Part shown: in pieces, positions 1-12,664 of the stretch
Layout: each line of letters begins with the position of its first letter
Position numbering within the stretch: position 1 is the stretch's first letter
Source of the DNA: Anoplolepis gracilipes
Taxonomy: Eukaryota; Arthropoda; Insecta; Hymenoptera; Formicidae
Length of the DNA: 64,000 nucleotides
Assembly: GCF_047496725.1 (NCBI RefSeq)
Contig: NC_132971.1
Coordinates: 16,486,001 to 16,550,000, forward strand
Reading direction: 5' to 3'
Program-made: the position numbers and the translations under genes
The notes under the pieces: model-generated
The model's input: the letters and a program-made list of their open reading frames with translations, nothing else
Told to the model about the DNA's origin: nothing
The model's database searches: none

Positions 1-959
1 TCGAAACAAGATAACACTGTCTTGACATCATACGAGTTTCTTGCCTCCCGGTACACGCTCCTCGCTCCAGTCGTAAGTTTTCTTCCGGCTGCCATGTCTC
101 GAGGAAGAGAACGCCACAGCGCACCACGATACAACGATACGCGGGCACGGGTCTATCGATATAACCGAGATACGACACGATCGGTTCTGCATCGGTACGT
201 ACAATGTGCAGGAACACGGCGCAGTCGGTGCGACCGGGGAAAAGTCTCGGACATAAATCACGCATGCAACCCTTTTTCTATCTGACATGAGAAATGCGGG
301 AAGAAGCTTTAGTTGGACGCGGGGACCGACGGGGAAGCGGCAGACACAGAAAGGGGGAAACTGGCCCATCTTTTATACGACGACACATGCGTATGCGTAC
401 ATGCGATTCTACGAGGGAGTCATAAAAAAAAAGAACCGAACTGAGGTCGCTTGATCGATTGACCTTATAGAATTGCATTATGCTCGCGGATGCATCGCAG
501 TCATAGTAGTATCGATTATGAATTATATCAAGAAAAAGCGTATAGGAATTTATCTACGCGATTTGATTAAAGATAAATTTTATGAAAATAAATTAATATA
601 ATAGTAATTTCTTCGAATTGTATAATATATGTTAATAATAAAAACATTTTTAACGCATAAAATCATTACAATACGCGTTACTTTTTTATATAAGCAATTT
701 ATATAAAGATGCAATTCGACTTATACGAATTGTAATTTTATGATCGATTCGTTGATGATTTCTGTGCGAGAAATTCGTCGAGAGCGGAAACCGTTGTAGG
801 TAAGATCGATCGCGTGCAATGTCTCGCTTACGCTGGCTTTACGTGTATTGTACGTAGAAAGTCGAAGAAAACACGGTGGGCAGGTACGATGACGGCGACA
901 GCGACGATGGTTTATCAATAGGTTTAACACGAGCGATGATAGGAAACTTTCAACCATCC
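1..959. other. GC island followed by AT-rich DNA, no gene recognised
   Basis: Positions 1-470 are GC- and CpG-rich and about 480-720 is strongly AT-rich. Open frames occur on both strands in the first 480 bases (87 codons plus, 113 codons minus), but they overlap each other and neither peptide shows a familiar domain. A donor-like GTAGGTAAGA lies near 797 with no convincing exon attached. If the next segment is a 3' UTR, this stretch could be part of the same transcript, but nothing shows it directly. Confidence 0.5.
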
Positions 960-1047
960 CGAAAGGTATTAACGCGCCGCATAATCTCTCGATGTATATA
1001 GCGTCTGTAATTTATACATACATATGTGTAAACGTATTATAAATACA

Positions 1048-1071
1048 CCCCCGCGCCGAAGCGCGCGGGGG
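1048..1071 (+). other. Very GC-rich 9-bp hairpin
   Basis: CCCCCGCGC (1048-1056) is exactly complementary to GCGCGGGGG (1063-1071) around a 6-nt loop. The stem is pure G:C and sits inside AT-rich DNA. If transcribed it would be very stable. It lies in the possible 3' UTR segment, so it could be an RNA structure, but it could also be chance within a short CpG-rich patch. Confidence 0.75.
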
Positions 1072-1350
1072 GCGACCATTTGTATATATCTGTATTATAC
1101 AGCGTAAAACCGAGAAGAGAGAGAGAAAGAGAGAGAATGGAGGTACTATTGTGAATGTAATTATATTGATCAATAGCATAACGAGTACCGGATGCATATT
1201 TGATATTTGTGTGCCTGTATCCTTTTGTATGCTATCGAGATAGATAAAAAACAAAACTATACATATTATTATATATTGTATTAATTGCGACGTAGGTAAC
1301 TACGAGTATCGAGGTGTAATGTAAACGCATACAGAACTCGACATACACGA

Positions 1351-1392
1351 ACACACACACAACACATACACAAAGTCATACACACAGACAGA
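1351..1392 (+). repeat. Imperfect CA-rich microsatellite
   Basis: A run of CACA, ACAC and CATACACA units with interruptions, ending in CACACAGACAGA. It is a degenerate simple repeat with no other visible function. Confidence 0.8.
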
Positions 1393-1449
1393 TACGTCGG
1401 ACTGCGGTCGACGAATTGAAATAAAACTTTTAGTGAAGCGAAAATTATT

Positions 1450-4400
1450 TTACTTATGAGAGTTTTTTTTCACAACCTTAGCAATTAATCTGCTTATATT
1501 TTTTTTTTTTTTATTATTTCAAAGTAAAAGTATCATTTTTTTCGTAAAAATATAGTTTCTATAATCTATTTGTTCGGAAAAAATTACAAATTATGATATG
1601 TTAATTATCATACCTTGATTACGAGAATAATTATTTTAACCAATCTCTACATACTACGTTATTAATATACATTACAATATTGTATATAAATGCAATAAAG
1701 AATTCTCAAACTGCAGCGGATTCGTTGAGAGCCAATTATCCAGGTAATTGTGAAATAATCCAATGACTAGTACGCTTAATTGGAAATCTCTGGAGGTTTC
1801 ATAAATACTCTTTAATCTTAATAAATGAATATACATTGAAGGTATGAAACATTGGATACTTGAAGCCAACTGGGAATCTGCTGAATCCGTTGATTAACTA
1901 TTCTATGAAGTGATTTGTATTTCTATCAAATATCTTGAAAATATGTACTCATTAATAAATATTATCGACATATTTCAAGTTACAGAAGTGTTACATATAT
2001 ATGTTATATTAAAAATTCTTATTTTAGCGAATAATTAATTGAACTTTTTTAAGTTAGATTTTAATACAATTATATAAACAGATAAATTTTAGACTAAAAA
2101 AATAATATTACATTAATATATCAATAAATTAATAATTCATCTAAGAAATTCAGCATTTAAGCTTTTCTTTAACATTTTAATTAAATTAATTAACATAAAT
2201 GTTATGTTATAGATCAATAATAATACTTTAATCGAGAATATCAATTTAAAATTTCTACAAGTAATGACTGCCATTTTTAATACTAAGTACATGCAAATAT
2301 ATGCGGACGGTAAATCTTCGGTCTAGAGATTTTACAAACTATCTGACGTACCCACGAACAGGTTACGTCATGCTGGGCTTTCGCAGTGTCTGTCGTCCTT
2401 TCATCGTACTAATTTGGCACCGTCAACGATGTCATTTGTCATTCTAATGGCCAGAACGACGACCGCGTTTTTAATGACTCGAGGGTGAGAGCGACGCTCC
2501 GTCTCCCTTCCATCCCAACGCTTTCCCTCTTTCTCTTTTTTTCGCGAGCTTCTCTTTAATTTGCCCTCGACATGCTGCTTTACGCTTCATCCTCCAACCT
2601 TCCTTCTCCCTCACTCGTTCAACCATTTTCTTTCGAGAAAACGTAATGTAAAGTCAAGGAAGAGGCTCGTGTCTCTTCTCCTTTTTCTCTTTTCTCTTTG
2701 TATACTCTCTTTTCAGCGAATTCGTATTTTGTCTAGCCAGTTGCGCGTTTTAAAGCTTAGACGCATAAAAGCATCGCTTTACTGATGTATTTCTTCGTCT
2801 ATAATACCATTTTACAAGATTGCAATATCTCATCGTTTTACAGATTACATTATTTTCATTGATTCTTTTGAGTGAATCAATTTCAAAAATATACTTGCTT
2901 AAAAAAAACATTAAATGTATAAATACATACATATATAAATTTTTATAATTTGATAAGGGAATAAGTAAATATAAAATAAGAAACATATCAGGACATTATG
3001 TGTGTGTGTAACTATTTAAATTTTCATTGAAACGTATTTTAAAAATATAGAGTATTGCATTCTTAATTGTATTCTTTACAAAATTTTTTGTTAAATTCAA
3101 TATTAATTTTTTTTATACTTTGCTATTATAAATAAATTTTTCTTTTTATAATATATATATATAATAGTCATGATGATGCTTCAAGAAACATAACATATTT
3201 GAAAGACGCGACTATTGTGTGAAAATAACTGCTACTACGCAAAAGAATAAGTCATGATTGAGTAGCTTTACCTGGATGAGAAAAGCGCAAGGTGGGACCG
3301 CTAATGCGCTTCCTGTGAAAGTCCCTTAACCATTGCCATTATTGTTTCTCATCCATCAAGGCGTTGCCGCGTAAGTGTTGCGACGGCAAATATATCTCGA
3401 CCCCGAAAATATTGCTGCATCACATCCGAAATTACGGTCGAGTCCTACGCAAGGGGTGGACAAAGTTCCTTTGTGTCATGTCGTGTTCCGCACTGGCGCC
3501 GCGGTTATCGCCCGCCCTAATTTGGACCTCGATTAGGCGCTCACCTACCACTTACGAGGTTGGCGGAGTGTGTACACTTTTGTGCAGGGACGCGTATACA
3601 TTACCATTCGTTCAAGAAGAAAAAAAAAACACCGATATGAATTGGCATTAATTCGTTTGCATCTAAATAAAATTTTCAAACTAAAAGCAACGTAATATAT
3701 ATACATACAAATATATATATTTTTTTTCAATTTTTTTTCTTTATAATAATATATAGATGTATATTATTTTCGTTATTGCAGATGTAATTTCAGAATATTA
3801 AATCAAATAGTACACGCATGTAATTTTGAATGGCCATTTGCGACACAATAATTGTTTCCATTGCGTATCGTATATATATCTCATAAGTGAGGGGGTTTTG
3901 TATCAACGCGACTATACGTTGCCTCTCAACGCTGTGGTAATTGTTTGTGATCAGTCGTTACGATTAGGAGAGAAATTTGGGCGGCGGGTTCAACCGTGAC
4001 GATATATTCTGGCGGTTGTCGCCGAGATAAACCGGGGCTTGTTGTAGCCGCAGGCTACTAGGTAACTGCGTCGACTGGCGAAGTAAATCCATCCCTGACG
4101 TCGGCCACGGCGGAACTTTACGGACCGGATGCCAAGCGTAGGTAGGTAGGTTTAACAATCGCGTGCTCCCGGAATTTTGAATGCGTGTGGGTGGTGCGTG
4201 AGAGACGCAGAGAATTGCGAAATCACGGGGTTCGACGCATAATATACGACGCGAGCACAATTTGTGCCACGATGAAATTCGCTTAGAACTCTGAAATATG
4301 AAAGGGATAAGCTTTACAGCAACGCTATACTCTGAGGTCAATTTCGTACACCGCACATTTTATCGATCGCTCGACGGCTCTCGGGTCAGAACGATTAGAA

Positions 4401-4740
4401 TATAGACCGAAGCCGCACTCCGCGAGCAATTAAGTGGATAAATGCCCAAACGCTTGGAACGTAAGCAAAAAAAAGGGAAGTATCAATTACGCCTCGTAAC
4501 ATAAAAGAGTAGAAAATTAAGAGGCTTAGTCTCACACATCGTATGAGCTTTAAAAGATATTAAACGTCAATTGAATCGCACGATTCCTTAATCTGCCATC
4601 ATTAAGTTTTATCCGAGATTAAAATCTAAATCGCGTAAAATTTGTAAGACTAAATGTTGATCTACTCGCGCACATATAAAAATGATATAAATAATATCAC
4701 AATATATAATAATAATAATAACATAAATAATAAATATTGA
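1450..4740. other. Non-coding stretch, AT-rich with small GC islands
   Basis: Mostly AT-rich with homopolymer T runs near 1500 and A/T dinucleotide patches near 3160 and 3700. GC islands lie at about 2340-2760, 3290-3640 and 3900-4450. Open frames at 2561-2785, 3364-3651 and 3964-4356 (minus, 130 codons) fall in these islands; none gives a recognisable protein. A short GTAG tandem is at about 4138-4150. Confidence 0.5.
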
Positions 4741-4756
4741 AAAATTTATACATGGA

Positions 4757-5214
4757 GAAATCAGGAAATTCTCAAAGAATTTTATTGGGACTCATTTTTA
4801 AAAATTTCTTTTAATGATTTTGCTCTTATACTGTAAATTATAAACATATATATATATTTATCTTTGTATTCAATATCTTAATAAAATATTGAATATTCAA
4901 TATATATTTTTTATTTTAATTTTTAGTTATAAAAAATGAAAATGTTGTAAAAGTTATAGAAATTCTTAACAAAAACTATCCAGTTTTTTCATTTATAAAT
5001 CTAGCACTTGAAACTTAAATATTTGCTTTGTATTTTTTCTTCGTATGAATAAAAAGCATTAGACAATGTGTATAAAAAAAAAATTTTAGAAAATTGCACC
5101 AAAAATATTTGTAAAATATTCTTTTTACCTGGAATTTTGAACAATCTGGTTTGATATCTGAAAGATCAGGAAATTTTCAGGGATTTTTTAAATAAAATTT
5201 GAATAGACTCTGAT
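4757..5214 (+). repeat. Diverged interspersed repeat, copy A
   Basis: The reverse complement of 61962-62272 can be aligned here by eye over roughly 350 bases. Shared landmarks, in the same order, are an ATTCAATNTCTTAA segment, a GAAATGAAAAT-like segment, CAGTTT followed by CATTTATAAATCTA, ACTTGAAACTTAA, and TACCTGGAA followed by TCAGGAAATTTTCAG. Copy A also has a related ATCAGGAAATTCTCA at its left side (about 4762), so the unit may be bounded by short direct repeats. The copies are old, with many mismatches and indels. Family and class are unknown to me; no coding capacity is visible. Confidence 0.6.
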
Positions 5215-5229
5215 TAATTTCTCTTATCA

Positions 5230-6842
5230 TGTTTCTCTCTCTATTATAAATAATTATTTACTAGTTCAATCTATTTTTTTAATAAATTATATTTGTACGC
5301 TGTTAATTCGTATTATCGAACAATGAGAAACATAAAAAATATCTCATTTATTTCATTGAAAATATTTACAAAAAACGGTGGATGCTCGTGTTTAGCAGGT
5401 GCGCAACCAGTCTCTCTCAGGAGACTCTACGCTAGGTTGTTGAGAAAAATGGACGACGATTCGAAGCAGACGGTGCTCAAGCGGAGGCGCCAGTAATTCT
5501 TTACGCGGCGTGTTGGTGTCAAGAGGTATCGGATGTCAGATAGGCGAGAGTTTGAAAACAAATATTCTCGCCGTCGCGAGTAGGATACGTCACGCTCGTC
5601 GTTGTGTCTTTCAATGGATCGTTAATTCCTCGCGCTCGCGTGCTTTACACGCGCGCCTTATTTTTGCCAGCTTTGCAATTGCCAGAAGGAAGTCACCACT
5701 CTCGCAGGCTGCGTATAAGCCCTGGTATTTCGATACTCCTCCGCCGAGATATCGCGTACGCGCGGCACGTTTTCAAAGCCGCCAAATTGCCCGGCAAATT
5801 CATAATAGCTTTTATAATTGGGAAGACAGCGCGCAGCCGCCCGCAGACGATTTATTCTCGGGCGAAGTTGAACCCAAGAGCGCGCGTTGATCCCCCTCGC
5901 GTCTTATTCCGCAGAACTCGAATATAGAATGAGAGGAATAAAGCCGGAGAAATACGCACGAGGAAAATATTATACTGTGACGTTGTGTCAGTGTTTCGCA
6001 AATTGCATTTAAGAACTCTAACAGAAAGATTTAATGTAATTATTCAAAATTTCTCTAATGCAATGTATTTTACATAATGTTCGAAATCTTTATACAATAT
6101 TAACGTACTGTATATATAAAAATTATAAAACTTATTTTTCACAAATTTTACGGAAATTGCCATTTTGCATTTCATTCTTCACATAGCGTTTAATTACTTC
6201 TTTTGATGATAAAAAGATTAATTGTGTGTACATAAAAAAATTCATAATATAGAATCAAAATGTTCAAGGAAATGTTCCAGGAAAATTATTGCCTCACATA
6301 AATGATCCCCTTTATTACATAACGAATATAATCAACCATACCCATGCACGGAGAACCATAATAGACTTCAGCTTGTCTTGAAGATGCTAATGAAATGTAT
6401 ATGACATGAATATATTCCTACAAACATATAGCGCAAATGGATATGGCACGAACAAGAGAGAACTGCGACATCCCCTCATCGTCCTGCCCGATCTTCGACG
6501 TCCCAACCTTCCTGCCGATGACATCTAGGGCTCAGTCACGAGCCAGAGCAGAGATCCGATGAAATCGAACCGACGGGCTAATCCTCTTCAAGCCACTCTC
6601 GCGAGTTGCGCCGGGGCGGCCCGTACTCGAAAATGACGGCGACGAGGCTATCGCTATCGAATTGGCCAGCTGAATTATGCACAAGGGGCCGATGACGATC
6701 CTTTTAATCGCCGATCGCGCATGACAACCCCGCATGGGGTCGCGTCAGACTCTTTATCGGACGTATAGCCTGAAGTGGTCATCGGGCAAATGCACAATCG
6801 TGTTTCAGCGTTGCACTTTTACGCAACGATCCGCGAGCATCC
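5230..6842. other. Non-coding stretch with two CpG-rich islands
   Basis: Islands at about 5390-5990 and 6440-6990 are CpG-dense; the DNA between is AT-rich. Two plus-strand frames overlap at 5510-5890 and 5604-5927 (126 and 107 codons) in different phases, as expected where stops are rare. Their arginine- and alanine-rich peptides are typical of spurious frames in GC-rich DNA. Confidence 0.5.
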
Positions 6843-6917
6843 GACACTGCAGACACTTTGTTCTGGGCTCAATTATCTAATTGATCAATTGAGCTCCCAC
6901 TGTGTGATAATGACACG
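6843..6917 (+). repeat. Local duplication, copy 1, with TAATTGATCAATT core
   Basis: Pairs with 7294-7369. Shared in order: CTGC.GA.ACTTTGT, GCTC, TAT.TAATTGATCAATTG.G, TCCC and ATAATGA.C. Identity is roughly 70% by eye over 75 bases. The core is a perfect 12-bp palindrome (AATTGATCAATT) made of two inverted TAAT/ATTA-like half sites, the type of sequence bound by homeodomain dimers. The duplication is direct and about 450 bases apart. Function is inferred only. Confidence 0.5.
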
Positions 6918-7293
6918 TTCATTTCATTTTACGCGTACTCAAAGACATTAGCCTTTTCGTCTCTACATCGCATTGTTGCCGTTACATCCGGTTTACATGG
7001 AGAGAATATAGAATATTTAAATGGCTCTTAAAATCTTTATTAAAAGAAAAAAGGAGAGAGAGAGCGAAATATTAATTGAGAAATTGTTTGTTAATACGAT
7101 AAAAGTGATGCTTCTATTGTTTTTCTGATGACATTGTTATATATTTGCCATATGAAATGAAATGGTATTCAGCGCATCAGAGTAAATTATGATACTTTGT
7201 TGTCGCAAAGTTTTATTAATAGGGACAATTACCAAACGCACAACTGGTTGTAGAGAGAAACATTTATACGGTGACCGCAGGAACGACCGTGTT

Positions 7294-7369
7294 GTATCTG
7301 CGGATACTTTGTCGCGTATGCTCGACTATATAATTGATCAATTGCGTCCCTGCCGCAATAATGAGCAGC
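7294..7369 (+). repeat. Local duplication, copy 2, with TAATTGATCAATT core
   Basis: Second member of the pair at 6843-6917, with the same core palindrome (about 7331-7343) and the same flanking words in the same order. It lies inside an 89-codon open frame (7189-7458) that otherwise looks non-coding. Retention of the core while the flanks drift fits selection on a binding site, but two copies are too few to show it. Confidence 0.5.
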
Positions 7370-8778
7370 TATTTGATTATCCGCACTCAATAGCATTATA
7401 CCCTTCCTTTCAACAGTTTATTATCAATGTAACATTGAATATTCTGTTAATTCTATAACCAATATTTATCTTGCCACTATTAATTGTTAATACACGATTG
7501 TCATAATATGATATTATTGCCGAAGGAAAATTAGGATTGTTTTGATACTATAACGTATATTTAACAAATTTTTTAAATAAAATTTTTGGAAATATCTTTT
7601 TAATTAAAGATACTCGAAATGTACTACAAATATTTTTAAAATAAAACAAGGAATTATATGCGTGTGAGTAATTTTTATATACATATGATTTACACAATCA
7701 CGTTAATGATATTTCATCAATTGTATCACTATAATTTATTTAAATTTAAAATAAATTTTAAAACGTGCTAGAATCTCCGTTTTATTAGCTCATATATATC
7801 ACGTAGAAATGTAAAATAATTAAAAATGGAACAAACATCAAAACAATACAAAACCTGAAATAAATAGCATGGTTTTGAAAAATATATCTGCATGATATAT
7901 CGGACCGATAGCAGAATTTTATAAAAGCCTGTTTTATTAGCTTCATCTCTGATTTATAAAAAGCCATTTACACTAGTATGTGTAAGTTGTAAAAAAATTA
8001 TTATTCAGCGTTTATTTCATTCAATTTATCATTATTTACAGACACGAATAAAACCTCACATGCAAACGATAGATAATTCAACTAATGATCGGGAAATAAT
8101 AATTTCATTTAAATTTTTCGCTTATGAAGACCGCAGAAATGCGCGTTCTATAAAATGCAAGAAAATATTTTTAATTTCGCCACAACGTTTCGATTCTTTC
8201 GCTGCGTGTCAGATCAGGATGCTGAGATATTTCTCGGACTAAAAATAAAGAGAAACATAGGCCGTGTTTTACGATTGTTTACCGCGAAAGGAATGCTTCC
8301 CTTGGATCTTATGAATTCTTTAGATGCCGATGGGAGAGCAAGGGTGGAAGCAATCTAGCGGCAAAGGGCGAGAAGAGAAACAATGCAAAGTTTATCTCGG
8401 TTTATCCGAGACTACCGCTGTAAAATTCAACGCTGCCGTAGGTGCCAAATTCAGCTCTGCGTTTCAAATGATTCGAGAAGTCGCGTCACGTAGCTCCCGC
8501 TTGAAACTAACGAAGATGTACGAAGGCGAGTGTGTCGACATACGCGCGAAATAATTCGGAAAAACTGTAGAAAATCGTTTAACAGAACGAATAGGGGATC
8601 AATCGAAATGCTTTTCATGTTATTATGATCAAATATATTTCCATTTCCTTCTCCCTTTTTTTTCCTTTATAAACTGCATTAGAATTAGAACTAAATTCGA
8701 AGAAAAATTACTTTTAATTGAATTTAACATAAAAACAATTGTACATAACATCTGAGACTTTTAATTTTAATTTACAAA

Positions 8779-8780
<2 letters not shown>
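7370..8780. other. AT-rich DNA, then a moderate-GC patch, no gene recognised
   Basis: From 7440 to 8050 the sequence is AT-rich without structure. From 8060 to 8554 three plus-strand frames overlap in a staggered way (8060-8242, 8155-8358, 8324-8554). Their peptides match nothing I know, and there is no clear splice framework linking them. Confidence 0.45.

Positions 8781-8824
<44 letters not shown>
8781..8824 (+). repeat. (AT)22 microsatellite
   Basis: An uninterrupted alternating AT tract of 44 bases. Confidence 0.97.
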
Positions 8825-8827
<3 letters not shown>

Positions 8828-8829
8828 AT

Positions 8830-10620
8830 TATATTTTAATTTACATATTTATTAAAACAAAAGAGAAAGAGCTAAACAAAGTTTTAATTAACGTACTCAT
8901 AATATAGTACGTATAACACTTCGACGTTACAGCGTCCAGAAGAATATGAGTATCGTATCAGTAGTCCGACGTATGTCCGTCACGTAGAGCAAGGTTACGA
9001 CGAAAATTTTGTACAGAATTTTCTGCGAAGCGCGTCTGCCTAGTGGTTGTCGGTGCTTTTGATATCGTCAGCGTCGAGACTTGCCAAAGTTCCTTTTACG
9101 CAGGCCGGATACGTCGCTATGCACGCGGACACGTAGCGGGAAATCGCGTAGACGCCGGAGGGGGCACGCGCAGCATCCGGTGCCCAAGGTATATACGCAT
9201 GTGCGTGTATGTATATGTATTGTATGCAGACACGCGTGTGTCTGAATATACGCAAAACAATGCAGACAGCCATCGCCATATATTATTCATCGAACAAAGG
9301 GTGAGCTGGGACACACAGCGGGTAAGGCGCGAAGGAAATAAGTTGTCACCTCCAGCTGCTGGTGCACCGGACTTTGTCATGTGACAAGCCGCGATACGTG
9401 TTCACTCTTGAGCGAATGCGTCACTGTTCCAAGACGTTCCACGGAACAGAAATGTCTTTCTGTAGATCGATAGAGAATTTACGATGCATGCAGAATGAGA
9501 AGAGGATGACGATGGCGTCTATAGAAAACCTAAACTTTACAAAGTTGCTGCTTTCTCATATAATATAACGATTAATACAAATATTACATAGAACATCGTG
9601 ACGTAAGAATTTATAACTTATAAATGGTAAGTAATATACAATATTGTATTTTTCATTCAGATCGAAATTTTATTCTACGAATTAATCGAAGGAAATCCGG
9701 AGGAAACGAAATAATTATCGTTCCGGTTCGAGACCAGACAAGGGCAGAGACTTTTCTACATTTCGCTTGCCTGATCGAAGATAAAGACAAAGAGAGGTGG
9801 AACCAGTTAAGGGAGGCTGCTAGGCTTCACGGGCCATCGAACTTTATAGGAAGACGCGAATGAATCGTGGGAATATCTAAATGCGGTGGATTTAACGCTG
9901 CCGGAACTATTTCCCGGGAGCAAATAGATAAATCGGCGACTCTAAAGAGAATTATGACTCTTGTTTGTAACCAATAAAAATTTTAAGATGGTTACACGAT
10001 GCTCCCTACATCAAATACTGTTTCAACGATGCCTTCGACTCGAATATGTATCTCTCGATATCGTAATTAATAACTATTCGCTCATCGCGTCCTAGAATTG
10101 TTGTTTAAGAACAATCCTCATTACGTTGCATAGTTACGATCCATTACTCGTTATTAAATTTCAATATTATTGCTCCCCGTATACTCTGTTAAAACCGATC
10201 GAATTTCACAAGCGAAGCAATTATCGTCAATTATAATCCGCGTTGCAAGCTTCCCGTCGATCCTATTACTTTTAACGGTTAAAGTTACAAATAAACGACG
10301 AACGTCGGGGCCGACATGAATGAGAAATTATCAATTAATAATCTAATAAAATAAAGTGTGCCGACGCAGCTGCTACAACGATCGGCAAAGATGCCATAAG
10401 TACTGAAGGAGTGAACTGCTGTCGTTTGTAAGCAATAAAAGTTTTAAGGTCCTCGAAACGTTACGACGCCTCGCCGATCAAGAAGTACCTATACATAGAT
10501 GCCATTTCGGAGCGATGTGAGAGAGAAGCGGTGCTTGAATTATGAATTCATGAATTATAAAATCGACGCGAGAGCGTTATCGATCCTACGTGTCGCTGTT
10601 CGCGCCGGCGGCGCGACATC
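8830..10620. other. Non-coding stretch with CpG-rich islands
   Basis: An island at about 8920-9440 carries frames open on both strands over the same bases (9043-9384 plus, 9040-9279 and 9117-9380 minus), the mark of stop-poor DNA rather than a gene. A 79-codon frame at 9624-9863 is not recognised. The rest, to 10620, is mixed-composition DNA without visible repeats. Confidence 0.45.
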
Positions 10621-10635
10621 CGTCTCTCTCTCTCC

Positions 10636-10639
<4 letters not shown>

Positions 10640-10698
<59 letters not shown>
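10640..10698 (+). repeat. (TC)n microsatellite
   Basis: A nearly pure TC tract of about 53 bases, preceded by imperfect CT-rich sequence from 10622 and followed by TTTCTCTTCC. The reverse strand is a GAGA tract, the kind of sequence bound by GAGA-factor-type proteins in insects. Confidence 0.95.
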
Positions 10699-10699
<1 letters not shown>

Positions 10700-10700
<1 letters not shown>

Positions 10701-12555
10701 CCCTGACGTGCGCTCATCTCGATTTCATGCAAAGCAGGCTCGCTTGCTAAGTGTTAATGGCCTTTAGCCTATGATCTGGGAAGAAGCTGGGATCAGAGAT
10801 AAGAAGAGACACTAGTTCCCTTGGCAACTCTGTAGATTAGATATCGATCGAATAAGCTTTTAAAAAATGAAACAGATCTATTGAGATAAAATGACATACA
10901 ACACGTGAGCGCGCAAAACTCGATTTGTAGATAGTGCGTGTATACATATGAGGTATAATTTTTTATCGCCTCCCCGATGTAAGCGTAATTCAATTTGAAT
11001 GACAAATGATATACGACGTTATACCCCCATCAAATTGATTAGTAATTTCTTATTGTGCCGCGGTGCAAACTGATGGCATTGAAGTAATATTGTTGAGACC
11101 TACGCAATTTCAACTTACACAACAAAAATTGTACGTGACGGATATAATGCGGTTAGCATTTATTTGAAGTTCAGCCGAAGGGTAGCCACCCCTCGACTGG
11201 TCGACGTTGGTGCAGAAAACGTAAACAGAATCGCGAGGAATAACACTGCTTCGTCAAAAGCGATTTATTCTGAAATTCCTTCGCACATTTATTAGTTTTC
11301 TGTCATATTATTTTGTGTGTGTAGAAATAATAACCAATTTTATTATTGTAAAACATTTACAGTGTATAAAAGAGAATGTTTTATTAAGAAACTAAACGTT
11401 TAATAATATTCCACTTAACAAGCAACAGACAGTCAAGTAAAGTTAAAATCTAGTGAATTATTCATTTAAAGTTATGTTCACAAATTAAATATCTTGAGTT
11501 AATAGTTTCGTTGAAGCTAGATTGAAGTAAACTGACCAGAATCTACTACGTCAAGTATCGTTGTTATATTTTATTATAATAAATCTTGAAAATATAACAA
11601 ACCTCCAAAATATATTTTGTTGTGTATAATAATAGTAAGCATAATAATCAAAATAGTTTTAATAAATATTACTGTATGTACCATGTATTAATATTATATA
11701 TTGTAAGAATATATTACATATACCGGTGAAATATATTTTTTGTTATTAAACATATATAAAACTTGCATTAAAAAATCGTATTTTCGATTAAAAAACTGTC
11801 TTATTTTCCTACATAGACCTGATTCGTATAATAAAAATATGTTAGCTAATTGCAATGTAAATTTTGGTCTTTATCATAGAGAGAAGAAAATCGTTTCATT
11901 AACCCACATAACTTTGTGATAATGACCTATTATATCGCTCAGTACTAACAAGCTTGTTACTCGATTGAAGTTTTTACTCTTTATAGGTCACCGGTGTCGC
12001 GAAGTCTCGCTTCTACAGAAATTATTTCTCACGAGGCGATTAAACTCAACTGCAACTCTCCTTCCTCCGTTCACTTTCTTGCCATTAATGAGACCGATTT
12101 CTGTGCGCTAAGTTTGTTTCGAACTTATCGCTCTCGAGACGTACTCTTGGCGATTTGGCGCCAGTCGCACGATTTTAAAGACTTTCTTCACAGATCATGG
12201 CACTTCTCGATCCACTGCTCTTTGTTCTCCGCAAATGAATGTATGGAGAATCATTCTTGTGATTTTAACGTCACACTTTTAGGGGTAAACACTAAAATAT
12301 TGTCTCTCCCACGAGATCAGCAAGTCAGCGGGTGGTGCCGATCTCCGAAAGGGGCTCGACAATCAAACTCAACTCTGAAGGGGTCTTCGCCGGTGGTGTC
12401 TACGCAAAAGGGAAGGCTAGACAAGTACAGGCGTCAGAAACGAGACAGGGCTGTAACTTTTCTAAGAACAAGCGGCCGGGACACCCCCGCGGCGACGTCG
12501 CGCATAATCTAATTTGTACTTCGGCAACTAAGCGCTACCACCCTCTGTCTTTCTT

Positions 12556-12560
<5 letters not shown>
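10700..12560. other. Non-coding stretch, AT-rich centre
   Basis: From 11290 to 11990 the DNA is AT-rich. From 11994 to 12512 a 172-codon plus-strand frame is open, overlapped by a second frame from 12332. The peptide is rich in Ser and Arg, has no recognisable domain, and the overlap of two long frames points to low stop density. A promoter or 5' exon here cannot be excluded: the patch is GC-rich and followed by a CT tract. Confidence 0.4.

Positions 12561-12610
<50 letters not shown>
12561..12610 (+). repeat. (CT)n microsatellite
   Basis: A pure CT tract of about 42 bases followed by CTTTCTCTCTTTTC and further C/T-rich sequence to about 12655. It forms most of the reverse-strand Arg-Glu repeat peptide in the frame 12528-12797, so that frame is an artefact. 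Confidence 0.95.
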
Positions 12611-12664
12611 TTTCACTATCTTTGTCCTCCCTCCTGCTGTCCTCTCTTCTTCCTTCAATACTTC

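Larger units (their letters stand above)
960..1445 (+). other. Possible 3' UTR end with polyadenylation signal
   Basis: Seen: two TGTATATA matches to the Pumilio-type site (994 and 1081), an AATAAA at 1420-1425 followed by a T-rich stretch from about 1465, and a CA-rich tract, in moderately AT-rich DNA with no long frame. Known: insect 3' UTRs, especially of neuronal genes, often look like this. Inferred: the plus strand may carry the end of a transcript whose coding part lies left of the window. No coding exon is visible upstream, and AATAAA is common in AT-rich DNA. Confidence 0.18.

Noticed and set aside
4138..4150. GTAGGTAGGTAGG as telomeric-type repeat
   Set aside because: Unit is GTAG, not TTAGG, and only three units long.
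9723..9736. tRNA B-box-like GGTTCGAGACC
   Set aside because: No A box upstream at the required distance and no T-stem pairing.
11994..12512. 172-codon plus frame before a CT tract
   Set aside because: Ser/Arg-rich, overlapped by a second plus frame in another phase, no recognisable homology; left only as a possible unannotated exon region.
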